The notes under the pieces: model-generated | What the model was told of the DNA's origin: nothing | Seen by the model: the letters and a program-made list of their open reading frames with translations, nothing else | The model's database searches: none | In this document: piece after piece, positions 10,619 through 20,939 of the stretch | How positions within the stretch are numbered: the stretch's first letter is position 1 | How the letters are laid out: every line of letters starts with the position of its first letter | Source: Linanthus parryae | Lineage: Eukaryota; Streptophyta; Magnoliopsida; Ericales; Polemoniaceae | Assembly (NCBI GenBank): GCA_023055425.1 | Contig: JALGPY010000008.1 | Span: 8,442,501 to 8,506,500 of the forward strand | DNA: 64,000 nt | Reading direction: 5' to 3' | Made by a program: the position numbers and the translations under genes

Positions 10619-11626
10619 GCAGAAAGCTGAGAACCCAAATTCGTAGCAGTCGGATGGCCAGAAGGGGCAGTGAGGGCCTGATGACGCGCAGCTGGTGGTG
10701 GACCGAGAAGGCCAGCATGACTAGGTCGTGGAGTACTCCATCCCGTAGTCGGGTAAGGGCAGGGAGGTGCGGGTCTTGTAGGGCAGGGGCACCAAACCCA
10801 GGAGCCTTGGGAGCCCGAGGGTGCAGCAGGGGGTGTCAGAGCAGCTGGTTGACCACCCCCTGTCCAGAATTTGCGACGTCCGTTCCTGCCATTCCCGTTC
10901 CTGCGTTGTCCTCCGCGATGGTTCCCATTCCCGGCATTCGGTTGTCGGTTCGAAGGAGTCGAAACCAACACCTAATGCGGGCTAGGGTGGACCAGCTCCT
11001 TTCGAGCAAGAAGGCGCTCGTGTAACCGTATCATGGAAACGGTTGAGAGATACTCTGGAGTGGGACGAGTCTGCTGTATGATCATGGCAACCCCGGTGTA
11101 GGCAGGAGTCAGGCCATTGGTGAGCTGTATAACCAACCGCTGCTTCGAGACTGGAGAGCCAACATTCCCAATACGATCCGCCAAGCTCTTAAACTTGGTG
11201 CAATAGTCGTCGAGAGACGAGCAGTGGTCCATGCGCAGATTGACGAACTCCAATTCTAGTTCCGCTAGCCGAGATCCCTGATTGTCGTGAAAAAGGTTCT
11301 CCAACTTCAACCACGCATCTAGTAGTCTGACCACGGGTAAGGATAGCCAGAGCTAGGTCGTCACTGATCGTTTGGTATATCCAAGACAGGATTACCGAAT
11401 CAATAGAGCTCCAGAGGGGATCACTGTCAGCAGATGACGGGTCTTTGTCGAGATGATCCGAAACGCCAAAAGAGTGCGTTTGGATGCGAAAGAACGTTGC
11501 CCAGTGATCATACTGGACTTTGTCATTGTCCAAGATGAAACCTACACGTTTCTCAATGTTGGTAACCATAAACACATGGTGAATCTGTTCTTTGGAGACA
11601 GATGAGTCAGATTTTTCAGTAGCCAT
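10615..11626 (-). pseudogene. copia-1 gag, broken
   Basis: Begins at ATG 11626 (MATEKSDSS). A UBN2/Retrotran_gag-type capsid region follows: WATFFRIQ, then after a frameshift near 11340, LLDAWLKLENLF and SLDDYCTKFKSLADRIG. An in-frame TAG stop sits at 10974-10972, after which the same frame continues into a Gly/Arg/Asn-rich nucleic-acid-binding tail (NHRGGQRRNGNG). No CCHC zinc knuckle is visible. The tail ends by a frameshift at the protease boundary. Confidence 0.85.
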
Positions 11627-11639
11627 CAAATTTAGACAA

Positions 11640-12156
11640 GCGAGTGAGAAATAATAATAAACAATCTAATGGGGGTAAAGACTCAAACTGTACCCACTCA
11701 AAGGTGTAGTGCTGATGAGTACTACTAATTGATAATTCCCCACAAATTAACAAAAAAGTAGCCGACAATCAACAATTGAAAAAACCCACCAGCAATTGGA
11801 CCCAATACAATCTCAGAGGGTTGACTACGCAGAGAGCGAAGAAGCGGTGTGCAGCAGAGGGAGCGAGAGGCCGTCAGCGCCGGTGAAAGTGCTGATCTGC
11901 AGATTGACGGAGATGGAAACGTACAGAAAGAAACTCGATAGATTCGTCGGAGTCGGACAAGAGAAGAACCCATGAACCAGGTCGTCCGAGAAGAGGGGTT
12001 CGCTGGCCGAACTTTCAGCAGCGACAGGGAGGGAGTCACCGGCAGTGAAAGGTTCGCTGGTTGGTTTTGTCGGCGTTGGGATGTCCGGACGATCCTAACG
12101 AAGTCTGAAGACAGAGGCTCACGGTGAGTTCGGCGATGGAGCTAGGGCTCGCAATT
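11640..12156 (-). other. 5' leader of copia-1
   Basis: About 520 bp between primer binding site and gag ATG. It holds several short open frames but no recognised coding sequence, as expected for a packaging leader. Confidence 0.6.
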
Positions 12157-12168
12157 GCTCTGATACCA
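12157..12168 (-). promoter_or_regulatory. Primer binding site of copia-1 (initiator tRNA-Met)
   Basis: The minus strand reads TGGTATCAGAGC directly after the 5' LTR, complementary to the 3' end of plant initiator tRNA-Met. This is the standard copia primer. Confidence 0.9.
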
Positions 12169-12312
12169 TGAAAGTGTGAGAATTTTCCGGTGAGTATTAT
12201 TGCATTTGCATCTTCACAATCTGTAAATAGAGGTTACAAACACTACTCCTACTAATTACAAACAAAGTCTTCAACTAAGTGAGGTATATACAAAAACGTC
12301 ATACGACTATTA
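12169..12312 (-). repeat. 5' LTR of copia-1
   Basis: A 144-bp copy of the LTR at 7233-7370, differing by a 6-bp TTGCAT duplication and a few substitutions. Confidence 0.95.
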
Positions 12313-12926
12313 CTGATGTATCCTTAAACATTTTTTTTTACAAATTCTTTTGTTGCCAGGAAGGAAGGAGGGAGGGAGGCAGAGGCCACAGCGAGAAAAT
12401 ACATTTACCCAAGGCCCATCTTTTTACTTTCAGTTAAATATTTTCCAGGAATATTCCGATTCAACAGCATAAAAGATCCTCTTTTCACAAAGATTTTACT
12501 ATTCAGCTAAGCATGAAGCCTCCAAGCAACACAATCTATGGGGGAGTTATTCCCAAAGAGTTCCAAATAGATTGCCCAAAAGGTTATAAACAGAATAAAT
12601 ACACATCTTCAAAGGGATACGCCAAGTGAATATGATGACACTATGGTATCAGTTGTTGCATACATTCTTCTTCTATCACTGCCAAATTCAGTACTTCTCT
12701 GTTCCACTGCCAGTACTCCTTCAACTGAACTCTTCCTAACACATCTATGGTAACAGTGGGTTGTTTCGAGAAAGATGACGATGTAACTGGTGTAATGATG
12801 GATTTGTTGGCTTGGTGGTGGCTGTTGCTGACAACACTGATTGTTCGTTTTGTCTTGGGTTGAAGAAGAAGATACAGAGAAGGGTAAAAATGAAACTGAT
12901 ACTTTGGAGTTCATGATAATCTCTAA

Positions 12927-13813
12927 GACTGTGTTTGGATGAGGAATTATAACATGGAATTTCATCTAACTTGGGATTTTAAATCCCAGAATTTCTAAAT
13001 CACTTGTTTGGATCAAATATTAACTAGAACTTTGAATACAGTGACGATGTAACTGGTGTAACATCTGGGCAGTGAGAGGCAGGGGCGGAGCCATGTAGGG
13101 GCACGGGGGGGCACGTGCCCCCCCCAGAAAAATTTCGGAAACGCTAGGTAACTCTTAATTTGTTAAAAAAATTAACATTGTTTTAGTATAAATAAAAAAG
13201 TGCCCCCCCCCTGATCTACAAACGGCCTCCAGCGCAGCTGCTTAAAGGCGTCGCGTGAAACCAAAGCGCCGCAGGTTCGAATCCCCTTGTGCGCGCTTTC
13301 AAATATTTTCACAAAAAAATTTTAGTAACCAAAAAAATATAATGTTCACAAGCAGTGACTCGAACCTTCGCGGCCAGAGTTGAGAGTCAAGCGTTTTACC
13401 AACTGGGTTAAAGGGCTTATGAACACTTTGTTCATACTTAATGTTAATTTATCTCCTCTACTAGCCAAATTGTGCCCCCCCTCGACAAAAATCCTGGCTC
13501 CGCCACTGGTGAGAGGTGACATCAACGGTAGGAAACAAGCGGCGACGGGATTATACACAGGGTAGCCAAATTATTCAATGATAGGATTTCAATACAGGAA
13601 ATGTCTCTATATGAACTTACACTGGTTTATAAAAAAAAAAAAAAAAAAAAAAAAACTACAAGCCCATAGTACATGATATTAGCACCCAGGCCCGAAAGAA
13701 TTCTCTATCATTTCACTTTGTATAAAAAACAAGTAATTAGTATATCCCATCATTTGAAACCCTATCATTTCGAAATTCCTAGAATTACACTAATTCTTCG
13801 TCCAAGCACACCA
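12927..13813. mobile_element. Tourist-like (PIF/Harbinger) MITE, split by a hAT MITE
   Basis: Ends are GACTGTGTTTGGATGAGG at left and CGTCCAAGCACACCA at right (inverted), flanked by TAA at 12924-12926 and 13814-13816. Block B retains the empty target at 26524-26526 (CTCTAAAG). Another inverted arm pair (GGAATTTCAT / GAAATTCC) lies inside. Without the nested hAT MITE the element is about 450 bp. It also holds a 25-bp A run near 13630. Confidence 0.8.
13080..13508. mobile_element. hAT-type MITE with tRNA-like segments
   Basis: A 429-bp element with ends CAGGGGCGGAGCCA and TGGCTCCGCCACTG and a perfect 8-bp target duplication GTGAGAGG (13072-13079, 13509-13516). The 8-bp duplication and CAG(G/T)G terminus fit the hAT superfamily. 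It is nested in the Tourist-like MITE. Inside are two tRNA B-box-like motifs: GGTTCGAATCC at 13274 on plus and GGTTCGAGTC at 13366 on minus, the latter with an A-box-like AACCCAGTTGG at about 13410. Confidence 0.9.
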
Positions 13814-13825
13814 TAAAGGATGTTA

Positions 13826-14000
13826 AGTCGTATACCCTTCTTATCAAATTTACACGTAAAGTGGACTGAAGATGTAGGATAGCAACCCATATCATGTATA
13901 CCATCACTTAATGGAGCTACTGGCAACTTAGAATTGCGCACAACATAAAAGTTGTCTGTTTCTAAGCCAACAAACCCATATTTAAGGAGTGAACTTTGGA
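13826..14000 (-). other. ORF-like island conserved between ARPC4 copies (block A copy)
   Basis: The minus-strand frame [11 protein letters not shown] ... LPVAPLSDGIHD ... CYPTSSVHFTC stays open for about 58 codons and matches the frame at 26538-26753 of block B, with a 6-nt length difference and many substitutions that keep the frame. It lies in the former intron 7, between exon 8 and the deleted exons. I do not recognise a family. It may be a fossil exon of another gene or transposon captured before the duplication. An in-frame TAG just upstream breaks this copy. Confidence 0.4.
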
Positions 14001-14970
14001 CCTTTTCCTTAAGATTCTTTCTCTAGAGCATCACTCAAACTTTAAGCGCTTGGCAAATATCAGTAATCCAGGAGCAGTATATTGTGCTATGCCTGTTGAT
14101 ATTTTTATACTTTGTGTTAGTATTTGGTGGGCCCATATGGAGTGCACAATGCAAATATCATGACTTTATGGGATTAGTTACAACAATGCTCAAACTTAAT
14201 GGGGTTAGTAGCAAAGACATAAATTTTAGGGGTTATATTGCAAAAGAAATAAGTACACAAGGACTAATGTATTATATATGCATTAATAAGAACCATCTTT
14301 TCACAACAATTTCCAACACAATATATATACTCCTTCAAATTTAACCTGACCGGAAGGAAATTCTCATTATCCTTTATAGCACACCATGATAGCAGAAGAT
14401 CCAACTGCCATATGTAAACATACTTTAGTTCAACTTCCAGTTTGTTGTGCATTTCAACCTCTTGGCAAGGAAAGTTCTGCAGCATCATGAGAATTAACTT
14501 AATAAGCTATTCATTTAATCTCATATTTTGGGACAAGTTAGCAAGAAAAGGAAAGTTAAACTACACAGATCAAGCAGGCAAATTAAACACAAATAATGCA
14601 TTCATTCACGGATCGCCTCTCCATCAGCTATAACTCACAAGCCTTGATGACTCCCACGGGTTCAAGCATTCAATTCAAAGAGCACCTCGCGGCTAAGGTA
14701 TTTGTAGAAACTGGCTAAAAAACTCATCGACTGCAAAGTATGGAGCATGTTTTTAACTGCTAGTTTTGGCCTCTAGGTTCAAAGTTGGGTAGCATAGAGA
14801 TCTTTTGGGCTTAAGTGCTAAACAGCCCGATCAAGTGCCTTTGTAGCTGTCAATATAAGATACTTAGTTTTCATAAGGAGACAAGACTGAACTTCTCACC
14901 AGACAACCGAGCAGACAAACATAGAAAACACGGACTCTCATGGACATGTTCTGTTCTGTCTTAATAAGTA

Positions 14971-15230
14971 CTACCTCTGTTTCACCTGTTTCAGCCTACT
15001 TCACTTTTTGTCACTATTCACTGGGTTACTTTCATCCGGTGATTTGATTAGCAAAACGATACAAGAATTTGGTAATCTTTGCATGGTGTTATAGAGGAAA
15101 GTTTATTCTAAAATACCATGAAAAAATTGTTAAAAAATTACATCGTTTTGGTACCCAAATCACCAAGTCAAAGTGACTCAGTTACGGGTTAAAAAGTCAA
15201 ACGCAGACGAAACAGACGAAACGGAGGTAG
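14971..15230. mobile_element. Stowaway-like (Tc1/mariner) MITE
   Basis: A 260-bp element with ends CTACCTCTGTTTCACCTG and AACAGACGAAACGGAGGTAG, flanked by TA on both sides (14969-14970, 15231-15232). Block B has the empty TA site at 31091-31092. A truncated relative is at 24829-24966. The termini are close to the Stowaway CTCCCTCCGTT consensus. Confidence 0.9.
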
Positions 15231-15472
15231 TAACAAGTCTTGATGATGACAGGATTTGGAGTGAGAATCGTATGTGATTTCACAGAAAAGAAGGCTACAA
15301 ATAAAGTCTTAACACATATGTTAAAACACAAATAATGTTGAAGATTTCCAAGCTGGCTGTTGAAGTCTACTGAGACTAGTGCTGAGTGTTTTTGTTGACT
15401 GCCATTTTGTTCCTTTCAGCGTCCCCAAGACTTTTTGTAGTTTCAGTTTGAAACAAGCTATTATACTATATC

Positions 15473-15716
15473 TCATGCATAGTCCGCATCCGAGAAACCA
15501 GCTATCAAGATGTTTTCATTAGCCCCATAGCACATGTCAATGTCTGACGTACCTTTAAGATACCTAAATATTCGTTTCACCGCCTGCCAATGGTCCCTAC
15601 CCAAATGAGCCATAAAACGACTAACCACACTAACAACTAATGCTATGTTTGGTCGAGTACAAACCATAGCATACATGAGGCTTACAACTGTGCTAGTGTT
15701 GATAAATGGAAAATGC
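15473..15716 (-). pseudogene. Copia RNase H fragment
   Basis: An 80-codon minus-strand piece with SLMYAMVCTRPNIA, HWQAVKRIFRYLKGT and GFSDADYA, the region between RT and RNase H of a copia polyprotein. Both ends are truncated and no LTR is attached. It marks the end of duplication block A, so the breakpoint may have used this repeat. Confidence 0.85.
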
Positions 15717-15718
15717 AT

Positions 15719-18711
15719 GTTTTAGTAGGTTAATGAGTCTCTCATAAATTGCTTTTATGTTATTTATCATATCCCTATTTCTAGACTTATGCTCTTTCTA
15801 ATAGTTTTGGTGATTTTTCTCTCATTTTGTAGGTATAGACGTGCTTTGGAACGCAAGAGGCTAGCTAGTGGGAGCTTAAACGATAATTAAAAAGATTTGG
15901 AGGGCTAAGATAAGATGAAGATGGGGCTTGGAGGACTTAAGAATATTTGAAGATAGAGGCCAAAAAGTGAAGTTTAAGAAGTCAAGGGACCAATTCGTAA
16001 GACCAAAATTACATCAGGTGGCTTATTTGAAGTCATTTTAACGGAAAGGGTGTCTATTAGGAGCTTTTCAAAGTTATTAAGGACTTAATTGATGAGAAAC
16101 TAACAGTAGATGGTCATTTGTGCCTTTAAATTATGTATTGGGGGCATTTTAAAGCCCCCAACAAACTAGGGGGGCATTATGCAATTTTCGTAAAACAACT
16201 CACAACCAGCAACATGTCTTCCTCTCTCCGCGACGCTAGACCCGGACGAAAAACAGAGCAACACCATTGAAGCTTCTCCAAGCTTCGAACGAAGCTCAAA
16301 ACTCGACCAAACCCGCACCAAATCACGCAAAAACGGTACCAAAATGATCCCTAGGCCACGTTCTTCCTCCCTCATCACTCAATTTGGCCCAATAACGGTC
16401 CAAGAGAAAACACCCAAACCTAGGGTTCATGAAGACATGATGAAAATCGACGATGGAGGTTGAAATAGATCAATTCAAGGGTGGAGATTGGTACTTGGAG
16501 GCTACGCAACCCATTCCTACACTCTATATAAACTCAGATCGATGAATTGAAGGGGGCTTCTCTCAGACTCGATCGGCACCAGAAAAATCTGTTCGAGTCC
16601 TCTAATTCTCCTCTATCTCTCTCCGATTTCAACCCAATTATGGGTTTGCTCTTGAGCCAAGAACAGTGAAATAGGAAGAGAGGGAGAGAGGAGCGTGGTT
16701 TTGGATTGTTCTTGAAATGTTACAGTGTTCTGTTTTGCTCTTTTTCTAGGTTGCTTCTGCTGAGTTCTTGCTGTTACAGCAGCAGCAGTAGCTTGTTTGG
16801 GAAATTTCTTCACTAGTTTGTAGCTTAGTTTTGTGATTGGGTCATTTTGCTCATTGTTTAGTGTATTTATATCAGGTCTTGAGGCTGAATTGGTGATATC
16901 AAGTGATTGTATTCAAGTTTTGAGTATTGAAAGTTCATTTCTCTAATTCTCTTGAATCTATAATGTGTAGCTAGTTCATTTGCTAGGGTGATTTGAGACT
17001 ATCTTGTGCCCCAATATTCCTATTGATTCAAGTTGAACTTCAAAGATGAACGGGTTGAATTGAGTAGCTTCAATACGTAGTTTAATACATGAATCTCTCT
17101 TGTTGGAGTAGATGCATTGAATAGGTAGGTGTGCGAATGCTCTTGACATGTTTGATTTGGGATTTCTCTTGCGTTGAAGGTACTCGTCAATCCTAACTTT
17201 GAACAATTGATTACTTGTTAGGTGATTACGGGAGAATTTTGGAATTTCATTTGTGACTTGATCTTTCAAGTGGAAACACCTATGTGTGTTTACATATGTT
17301 TGATGCTTAAGGCGTACTTTATATTTGGAAAATCTCATTTGAATGACTTCATTAGTGCTTGATTATCGTGTGTTCGAGTTAGACAGTTCATTTGTGGCAA
17401 GTTGGATTGCAATGAGCAATCAATTCTTGAGGCACTTGTCTTGTAGAATTCTACATCTGATTTGAGAACCGGGCATGAATATAATAGGAGGATTGGTCAC
17501 TAGAGAAATTGATAATACCTAGCCCTTATTACTTGTTATTTCACTTATTTTCTTGATTTGTAGATGGTAACTAATGTACAGTTGACGGAAATTAGATATA
17601 TTGAGCAGTGCTTGTGTTTAGTATGTAAAATTAGCTCAAGTCTGCATTTTGAATGAAAAGATGTCGTGGCATTTTTAGATGGTGAGATGTTGTTCCTGAT
17701 CTAATAGAGCCAATTGTTTTGTATAACATTATATGATTGAATTTTTTGATAAAAGACATTCGATGTTATGTCAAAAATTAAACATAATTTGTTGTCGAAA
17801 ATTTATAAGTTCCATCTTAATAGGGATAAGATAGTAATTTTTTTGCAATAACTTTTAGAGCCTATACTTGTGGAAAGGAATGAGAAAATAGGGAGGCTTG
17901 TTTATTTACTCTGATTTTGTTTTGGTTTCACAATTATTGTTGACCCGAGAAAGAAATACATTTTCAATGACAGTATTGAACAAGGTTTTTTTTTTAATAG
18001 TTATTTCATCATGCTTGATTAAAGTTCCTTGAAAATTAAGGGGAGTCATAAGGAGTTGAGAGTGAGTGGAACTTGTGTGGCCTCCAAAACAACAAACACT
18101 GCCACTGCAACCAATCTAGAAACGAATTTGTAAAATAAATAAACTTATAATGAAACTTGAAATGTTGGCTAAATAAAATTTGAGCAAGCCATGAATTGTA
18201 CCCACACCCTAACATTATATTAATAGAAACTTAACCATTGCACTGCACGCATCCTCATAGTGAATATGCTGACAAAATAAATCTCAAGCATTGGTGTATA
18301 CTAAGGGAAACGGAAACAAATATAGCACACGTTACATGGGGTATAAGTGAAGTTTGTTAGAGTTGATGGAAGAGATACAAACGGAAAGGGAAGGAATGTT
18401 TAATTATTTTATAAATGGTGCACACAATGCACTACCAAAGAAACTAAGAAACTAAGGGGCCATTTTATGAGCCTCCAACAAACAAGGGACCAAAGAATAA
18501 TTAAAATAAAAAAGTCAGAGAACGACGAAGTCCATGCATGCCGCCTCCGAGCTCGACTCCAGCACCCCCAAATTCACCGGAAATAGTCTCAAAGTACTCC
18601 CTAACCCATTATCGACCTACTAATACCTTCAATTAGGCCAAGCAAGAACAAATACCCAAATGCTAGGGCTCTTGGCTCCGGCTCCACCTCCGCCTCTAGG
18701 AACAAGCCTAA
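15719..18711. other. Non-coding, LTR-like repetitive DNA
   Basis: No gene is supported. Several traits recall plant LTRs or retroelement leaders: a TATATAAACTC promoter-like site near 16522, CT-rich leader sequence after it, and long stretches with stops in every frame. The parts near 16140-16260 and 18450-18560 share an arrangement (GGGGCATTTT / GGGGCCATTTT followed by CCTCCAACAAACAAGGGACC-like text), so two decayed copies may be present. I could not find matching ends or a target duplication. Confidence 0.35.
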
Positions 18712-19125
18712 GAGCTTGTTTGGTATCCGTTTAAAAACAAGAAAAACAGTGTAAAAAAAACATACCGAGAAAACACGTTTAAAAACAGAATCAAAAAACT
18801 GTTTGGTATCCGTTTAAAAACAGTGTTTAAAATCAAAAACAAATTTGGCAACATTACTAAATTTCAATGTTAATTTGCTTGAAAATCATTTTTACGTACA
18901 ATACCGACATAAATTTGATATTTGTTGCATATAATCATAGGTGAAATGTCTTTAGACACCAATAGTATGAAAAAAACACCAAAAAAACACCACATTTGCT
19001 GTTTTTTTTTAAACAGCTGTTTTTCAGCATGTTTTTTTTTTAAACGGGCAGAAAAACATGCATACCAAATGAGTTTAAAAAAACAACCCTGTTTTTTATT
19101 AAAAACAGAGATGCCAAACATGCAC
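18712..19125. mobile_element. Tourist-like (PIF/Harbinger) MITE
   Basis: A 414-bp foldback element. The left end GAGCTTGTTTGGTATCCG and right end GATGCCAAACATGCAC are inverted repeats, flanked by TAA at 18709-18711 and 19126-19128. The interior consists of inverted TTTAAAAACA-type arms that could form a long hairpin. Confidence 0.85.
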
Positions 19126-19461
19126 TAAGCGCTAACGGTGGTGACGACGGCGAAGATGAAGCGAAGAGGGTGGTTGATTGGTTTAGAGAGGGATGAAATC
19201 ATTAACGACATTGTGCCCGTTGAAATCCATCGAATCCAAACAAGTGGAAGAAAACAATAAAATTAGTGTGACCAGTAATATGTTTGGTTTCAAAAAATCT
19301 CATAAGCTCGTAATATTATCAAACCGGTACTCTCTTACATCGGGTGTTTAAAAAAAAAAGTGAATTACTGCCATCATGTTTCTCATTCAGTAAAAAAGAA
19401 TCGCATATCATCCTCATTATAAAAATTATATATAAATTTTCTGCTAACTTTTAAAAAATCA

Positions 19462-19959
19462 CTAAAGAGGGATCATCTTACTTGCAATTACCGCTAACCT
19501 CACGATAAGGGTAGTTTGCTTAGTAAAAGGTGACGCACCGGTAGCGAAGGCGTGATCGCACCTAGCAGCACGTTGAGCTATTTCAAAAGCTTCATTCATA
19601 ACCTGTCGGTTGTTTTTTCCAACAAGGTTAATCAAATCTGGAAATTTTGAAATAATGACGGTGTACTCATTATGGCAACGGGCGTAAGGTATTCTGGCAA
19701 CTATATCATTTATCGCCTTCAGGGCTCGCTGTACTGCGAAGTAGACAGGAACGGCGTTCACGTTTACTTCTGCTAATATGATTTTAACGAGTCCGTTGAG
19801 ATCTGCGCCTTTACTTTTTGGGCTCGCCAATAGAGTGTCCTTACAAAGCTTTGGATCAGTAGTTTGGGCACAGCTATCCGATATTAAATCCGCATGTGAA
19901 TAAGAGACGACGAAAGAGACGGTAGTGATAAAGAGGATTAGTGAAAAAGTAGTCGTCAT
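19462..19959 (-). CDS. Plant invertase/pectin methylesterase inhibitor (PMEI) domain protein, 165 aa
   Basis: Secreted inhibitor that blocks either pectin methylesterase or acid invertase by 1:1 binding in the cell wall or vacuole (family knowledge; the target cannot be told from sequence). The start MTTTFSLILF at 19959 opens a signal peptide ending near residue 23. An ATG 30 bp upstream is in frame but would put charged residues before the signal peptide. The four conserved cysteines are at 30, 39, 95 and 134: C30/C39 in the N-terminal hairpin (SDSCAQTTDPKLC), C95 in YARCHNEY and C134 in AARCDHAF, the spacing of the PMEI four-helix bundle. The single exon is intact and of normal length. A TATA box is 61 bp upstream, and a truncated paralogue follows upstream in tandem. 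Confidence 0.9.
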   Translation of the reverse strand: MTTTFSLILFITTVSFVVSYSHADLISDSCAQTTDPKLCKDTLLASPKSKGADLNGLVKIILAEVNVNAVPVYFAVQRALKAINDIVARIPYARCHNEYTVIISKFPDLINLVGKNNRQVMNEAFEIAQRAARCDHAFATGASPFTKQTTLIVRLAVIASKMIPL

Positions 19960-20019
19960 CTTCAAAGAATTTGCTTCCCGTTGAACCAAATAGTGTTTTT
20001 AAACAAAATTGCTCTACTT

Positions 20020-20027
20020 CTTTTATA
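20020..20027 (-). promoter_or_regulatory. TATA box of the PMEI gene
   Basis: TATAAAAG on the minus strand, 61 bp upstream of the start. The surrounding CACTATAAAAGAAG motif is repeated at about 20300 before the PMEI relic. Confidence 0.6.
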
Positions 20028-20129
20028 GTGGTGAAAAGAAACATTGCTTTTAAACCAAATTGCTCGTTGAATGAGTTTGTGGCTCCAAATACAATTTGAA
20101 TGAGTTAAGATCGGAACTTCCGCTATTTG

Positions 20130-20252
20130 GGGATGGTCACATAGTAGTTTGATACAAAGATCCACAAATAAAGTTTTGACACAACTATCCGATAATAAAT
20201 CAACGTCTAAATAAAAGTAGAAACACATGATTAGGGAAGAAGTAGTCCTCAT
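20130..20252 (-). pseudogene. Truncated PMEI-like relic
   Basis: The N-terminal part of a second PMEI gene. MRTTSS and a short hydrophobic segment are followed by DLLSDSCVKTLFVDLC, aligning with the first Cys pair of the intact neighbour. After about 35 codons homology stops and the sequence runs into a copy of the PMEI promoter region. The remaining two cysteines and helices are absent. It is a 3'-truncated tandem duplicate. Confidence 0.7.
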
Positions 20253-20254
20253 CT

Positions 20255-20939
20255 AGGCACTTGGGCGATGCCACTGAACAAAACGATATGTTATTTTTCT
20301 TTTATAGTGGTGACTAAAATAGGTTTTAAACTAAATTTCTCATTGATTGTGTATTCTTTATGAAGATATTGATTGATTTATTTAAAAATTGCCCGATCGT
20401 TGATCAATTATATAACTAGTAAATTACCTGTGCCTGTAGAGCACTATGCAAAAAGAAACTTAGGAGTGAGTTACAAGAACAAAGTTTTTCTTAGAAGACA
20501 AAAACAAAGTTTTCAAGAAAAATATTAGATAATTAAAGTTTAAGATAGAAATTAAACTTAAAATAATATTAGACTTCTTCTTAGGCTTGCTTTGGCAAGT
20601 CATCCAAGAATTGGTTATTTAGGTAGAAACCTCTTCCAATTGCATCCCATGCAACTCTTGGTCCAATTAGACGAATAACTCATTATTCTTTATCCTTTAG
20701 ATAACACCTAATTGTTATGCCTCTAAACTCATTAATTCAATCGATTTTACGGAAATGACATGTGTCATATATTTTCGTCATTTTACCCTCTCACAATTGA
20801 TTTTATCAAACACAAAATTACTATATCAATATTTCACTGCAACTTTCACATAATATTTACCAAACAACATTTCATCTAAAAGTCACAACTTTCCCATAGT
20901 TTTTTTTCCACAACAGCTTCTAGTACCACCACAACATTC
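20255..20939. other. Intergenic DNA, no gene recognised
   Basis: AT-rich DNA between the PMEI relic (with its duplicated TATA near 20300) and the start of duplication block B. No coding or RNA feature is supported. Confidence 0.6.

Larger units (their letters stand above)
7233..12312 (-). mobile_element. Ty1/copia LTR retrotransposon with very short LTRs (copia-1)
   Basis: A 5.08-kb element in minus orientation, inserted in the former intron 7 of the ARPC4 pseudogene. Its 5-bp target duplication CTGAT is at 7228-7232 and 12313-12317. The unoccupied site is preserved in block B at 24810-24814. The LTRs are only 138 and 144 bp. A primer binding site complementary to initiator tRNA-Met directly follows the 5' LTR, and a purine tract (GCGGGGGAG) precedes the 3' LTR. 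Gene order gag-protease-integrase-RT-RNase H defines copia. The coding region is broken by stops and frameshifts, so the element cannot move on its own. Confidence 0.95.
6310..14476 (-). pseudogene. ARPC4: ARPC4 pseudogene (only exons 3 and 8 remain)
   Basis: This is a decayed copy of the actin-related protein 2/3 complex subunit 4 gene found intact at 21569-32411. Exon 8 is at 6399-6310: its acceptor is intact and the frame [13 protein letters not shown] is kept, but the third codon from the end has become TAA (6321-6319) where the intact gene has CAA, removing the last three residues. Exon 3 is at 14476-14424, with NFPCQEVE intact and two substitutions relative to the intact copy (R to M, P to L). 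Exons 4-7 were lost in a deletion of about 3.2 kb (junction near 14075). Exons 1-2 are missing because the block ends at 15470. A copia element, nested MITEs and an unclassified element sit between the two exons. No functional protein is possible. Confidence 0.9.
5820..15470 (-). repeat. Segmental duplication block A (degenerate copy of the ARPC4 locus)
   Basis: This block is collinear, in the same orientation, with block B (about 20940-31335). Shared anchors include the ARPC4 3' flank (5930-6150 with 21240-21420), exon 8, the intron-7 pieces around 7100-7230 and 12313-12540, the intron stretch 13820-14075 with 26540-26830, exon 3, and 14880-14970 with 30700-31095. It lacks the block B segment holding exons 4-7 and ends at a copia fragment before exon 2. 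The two copies differ mainly by private transposon insertions and by the exon 4-7 deletion. Confidence 0.85.
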
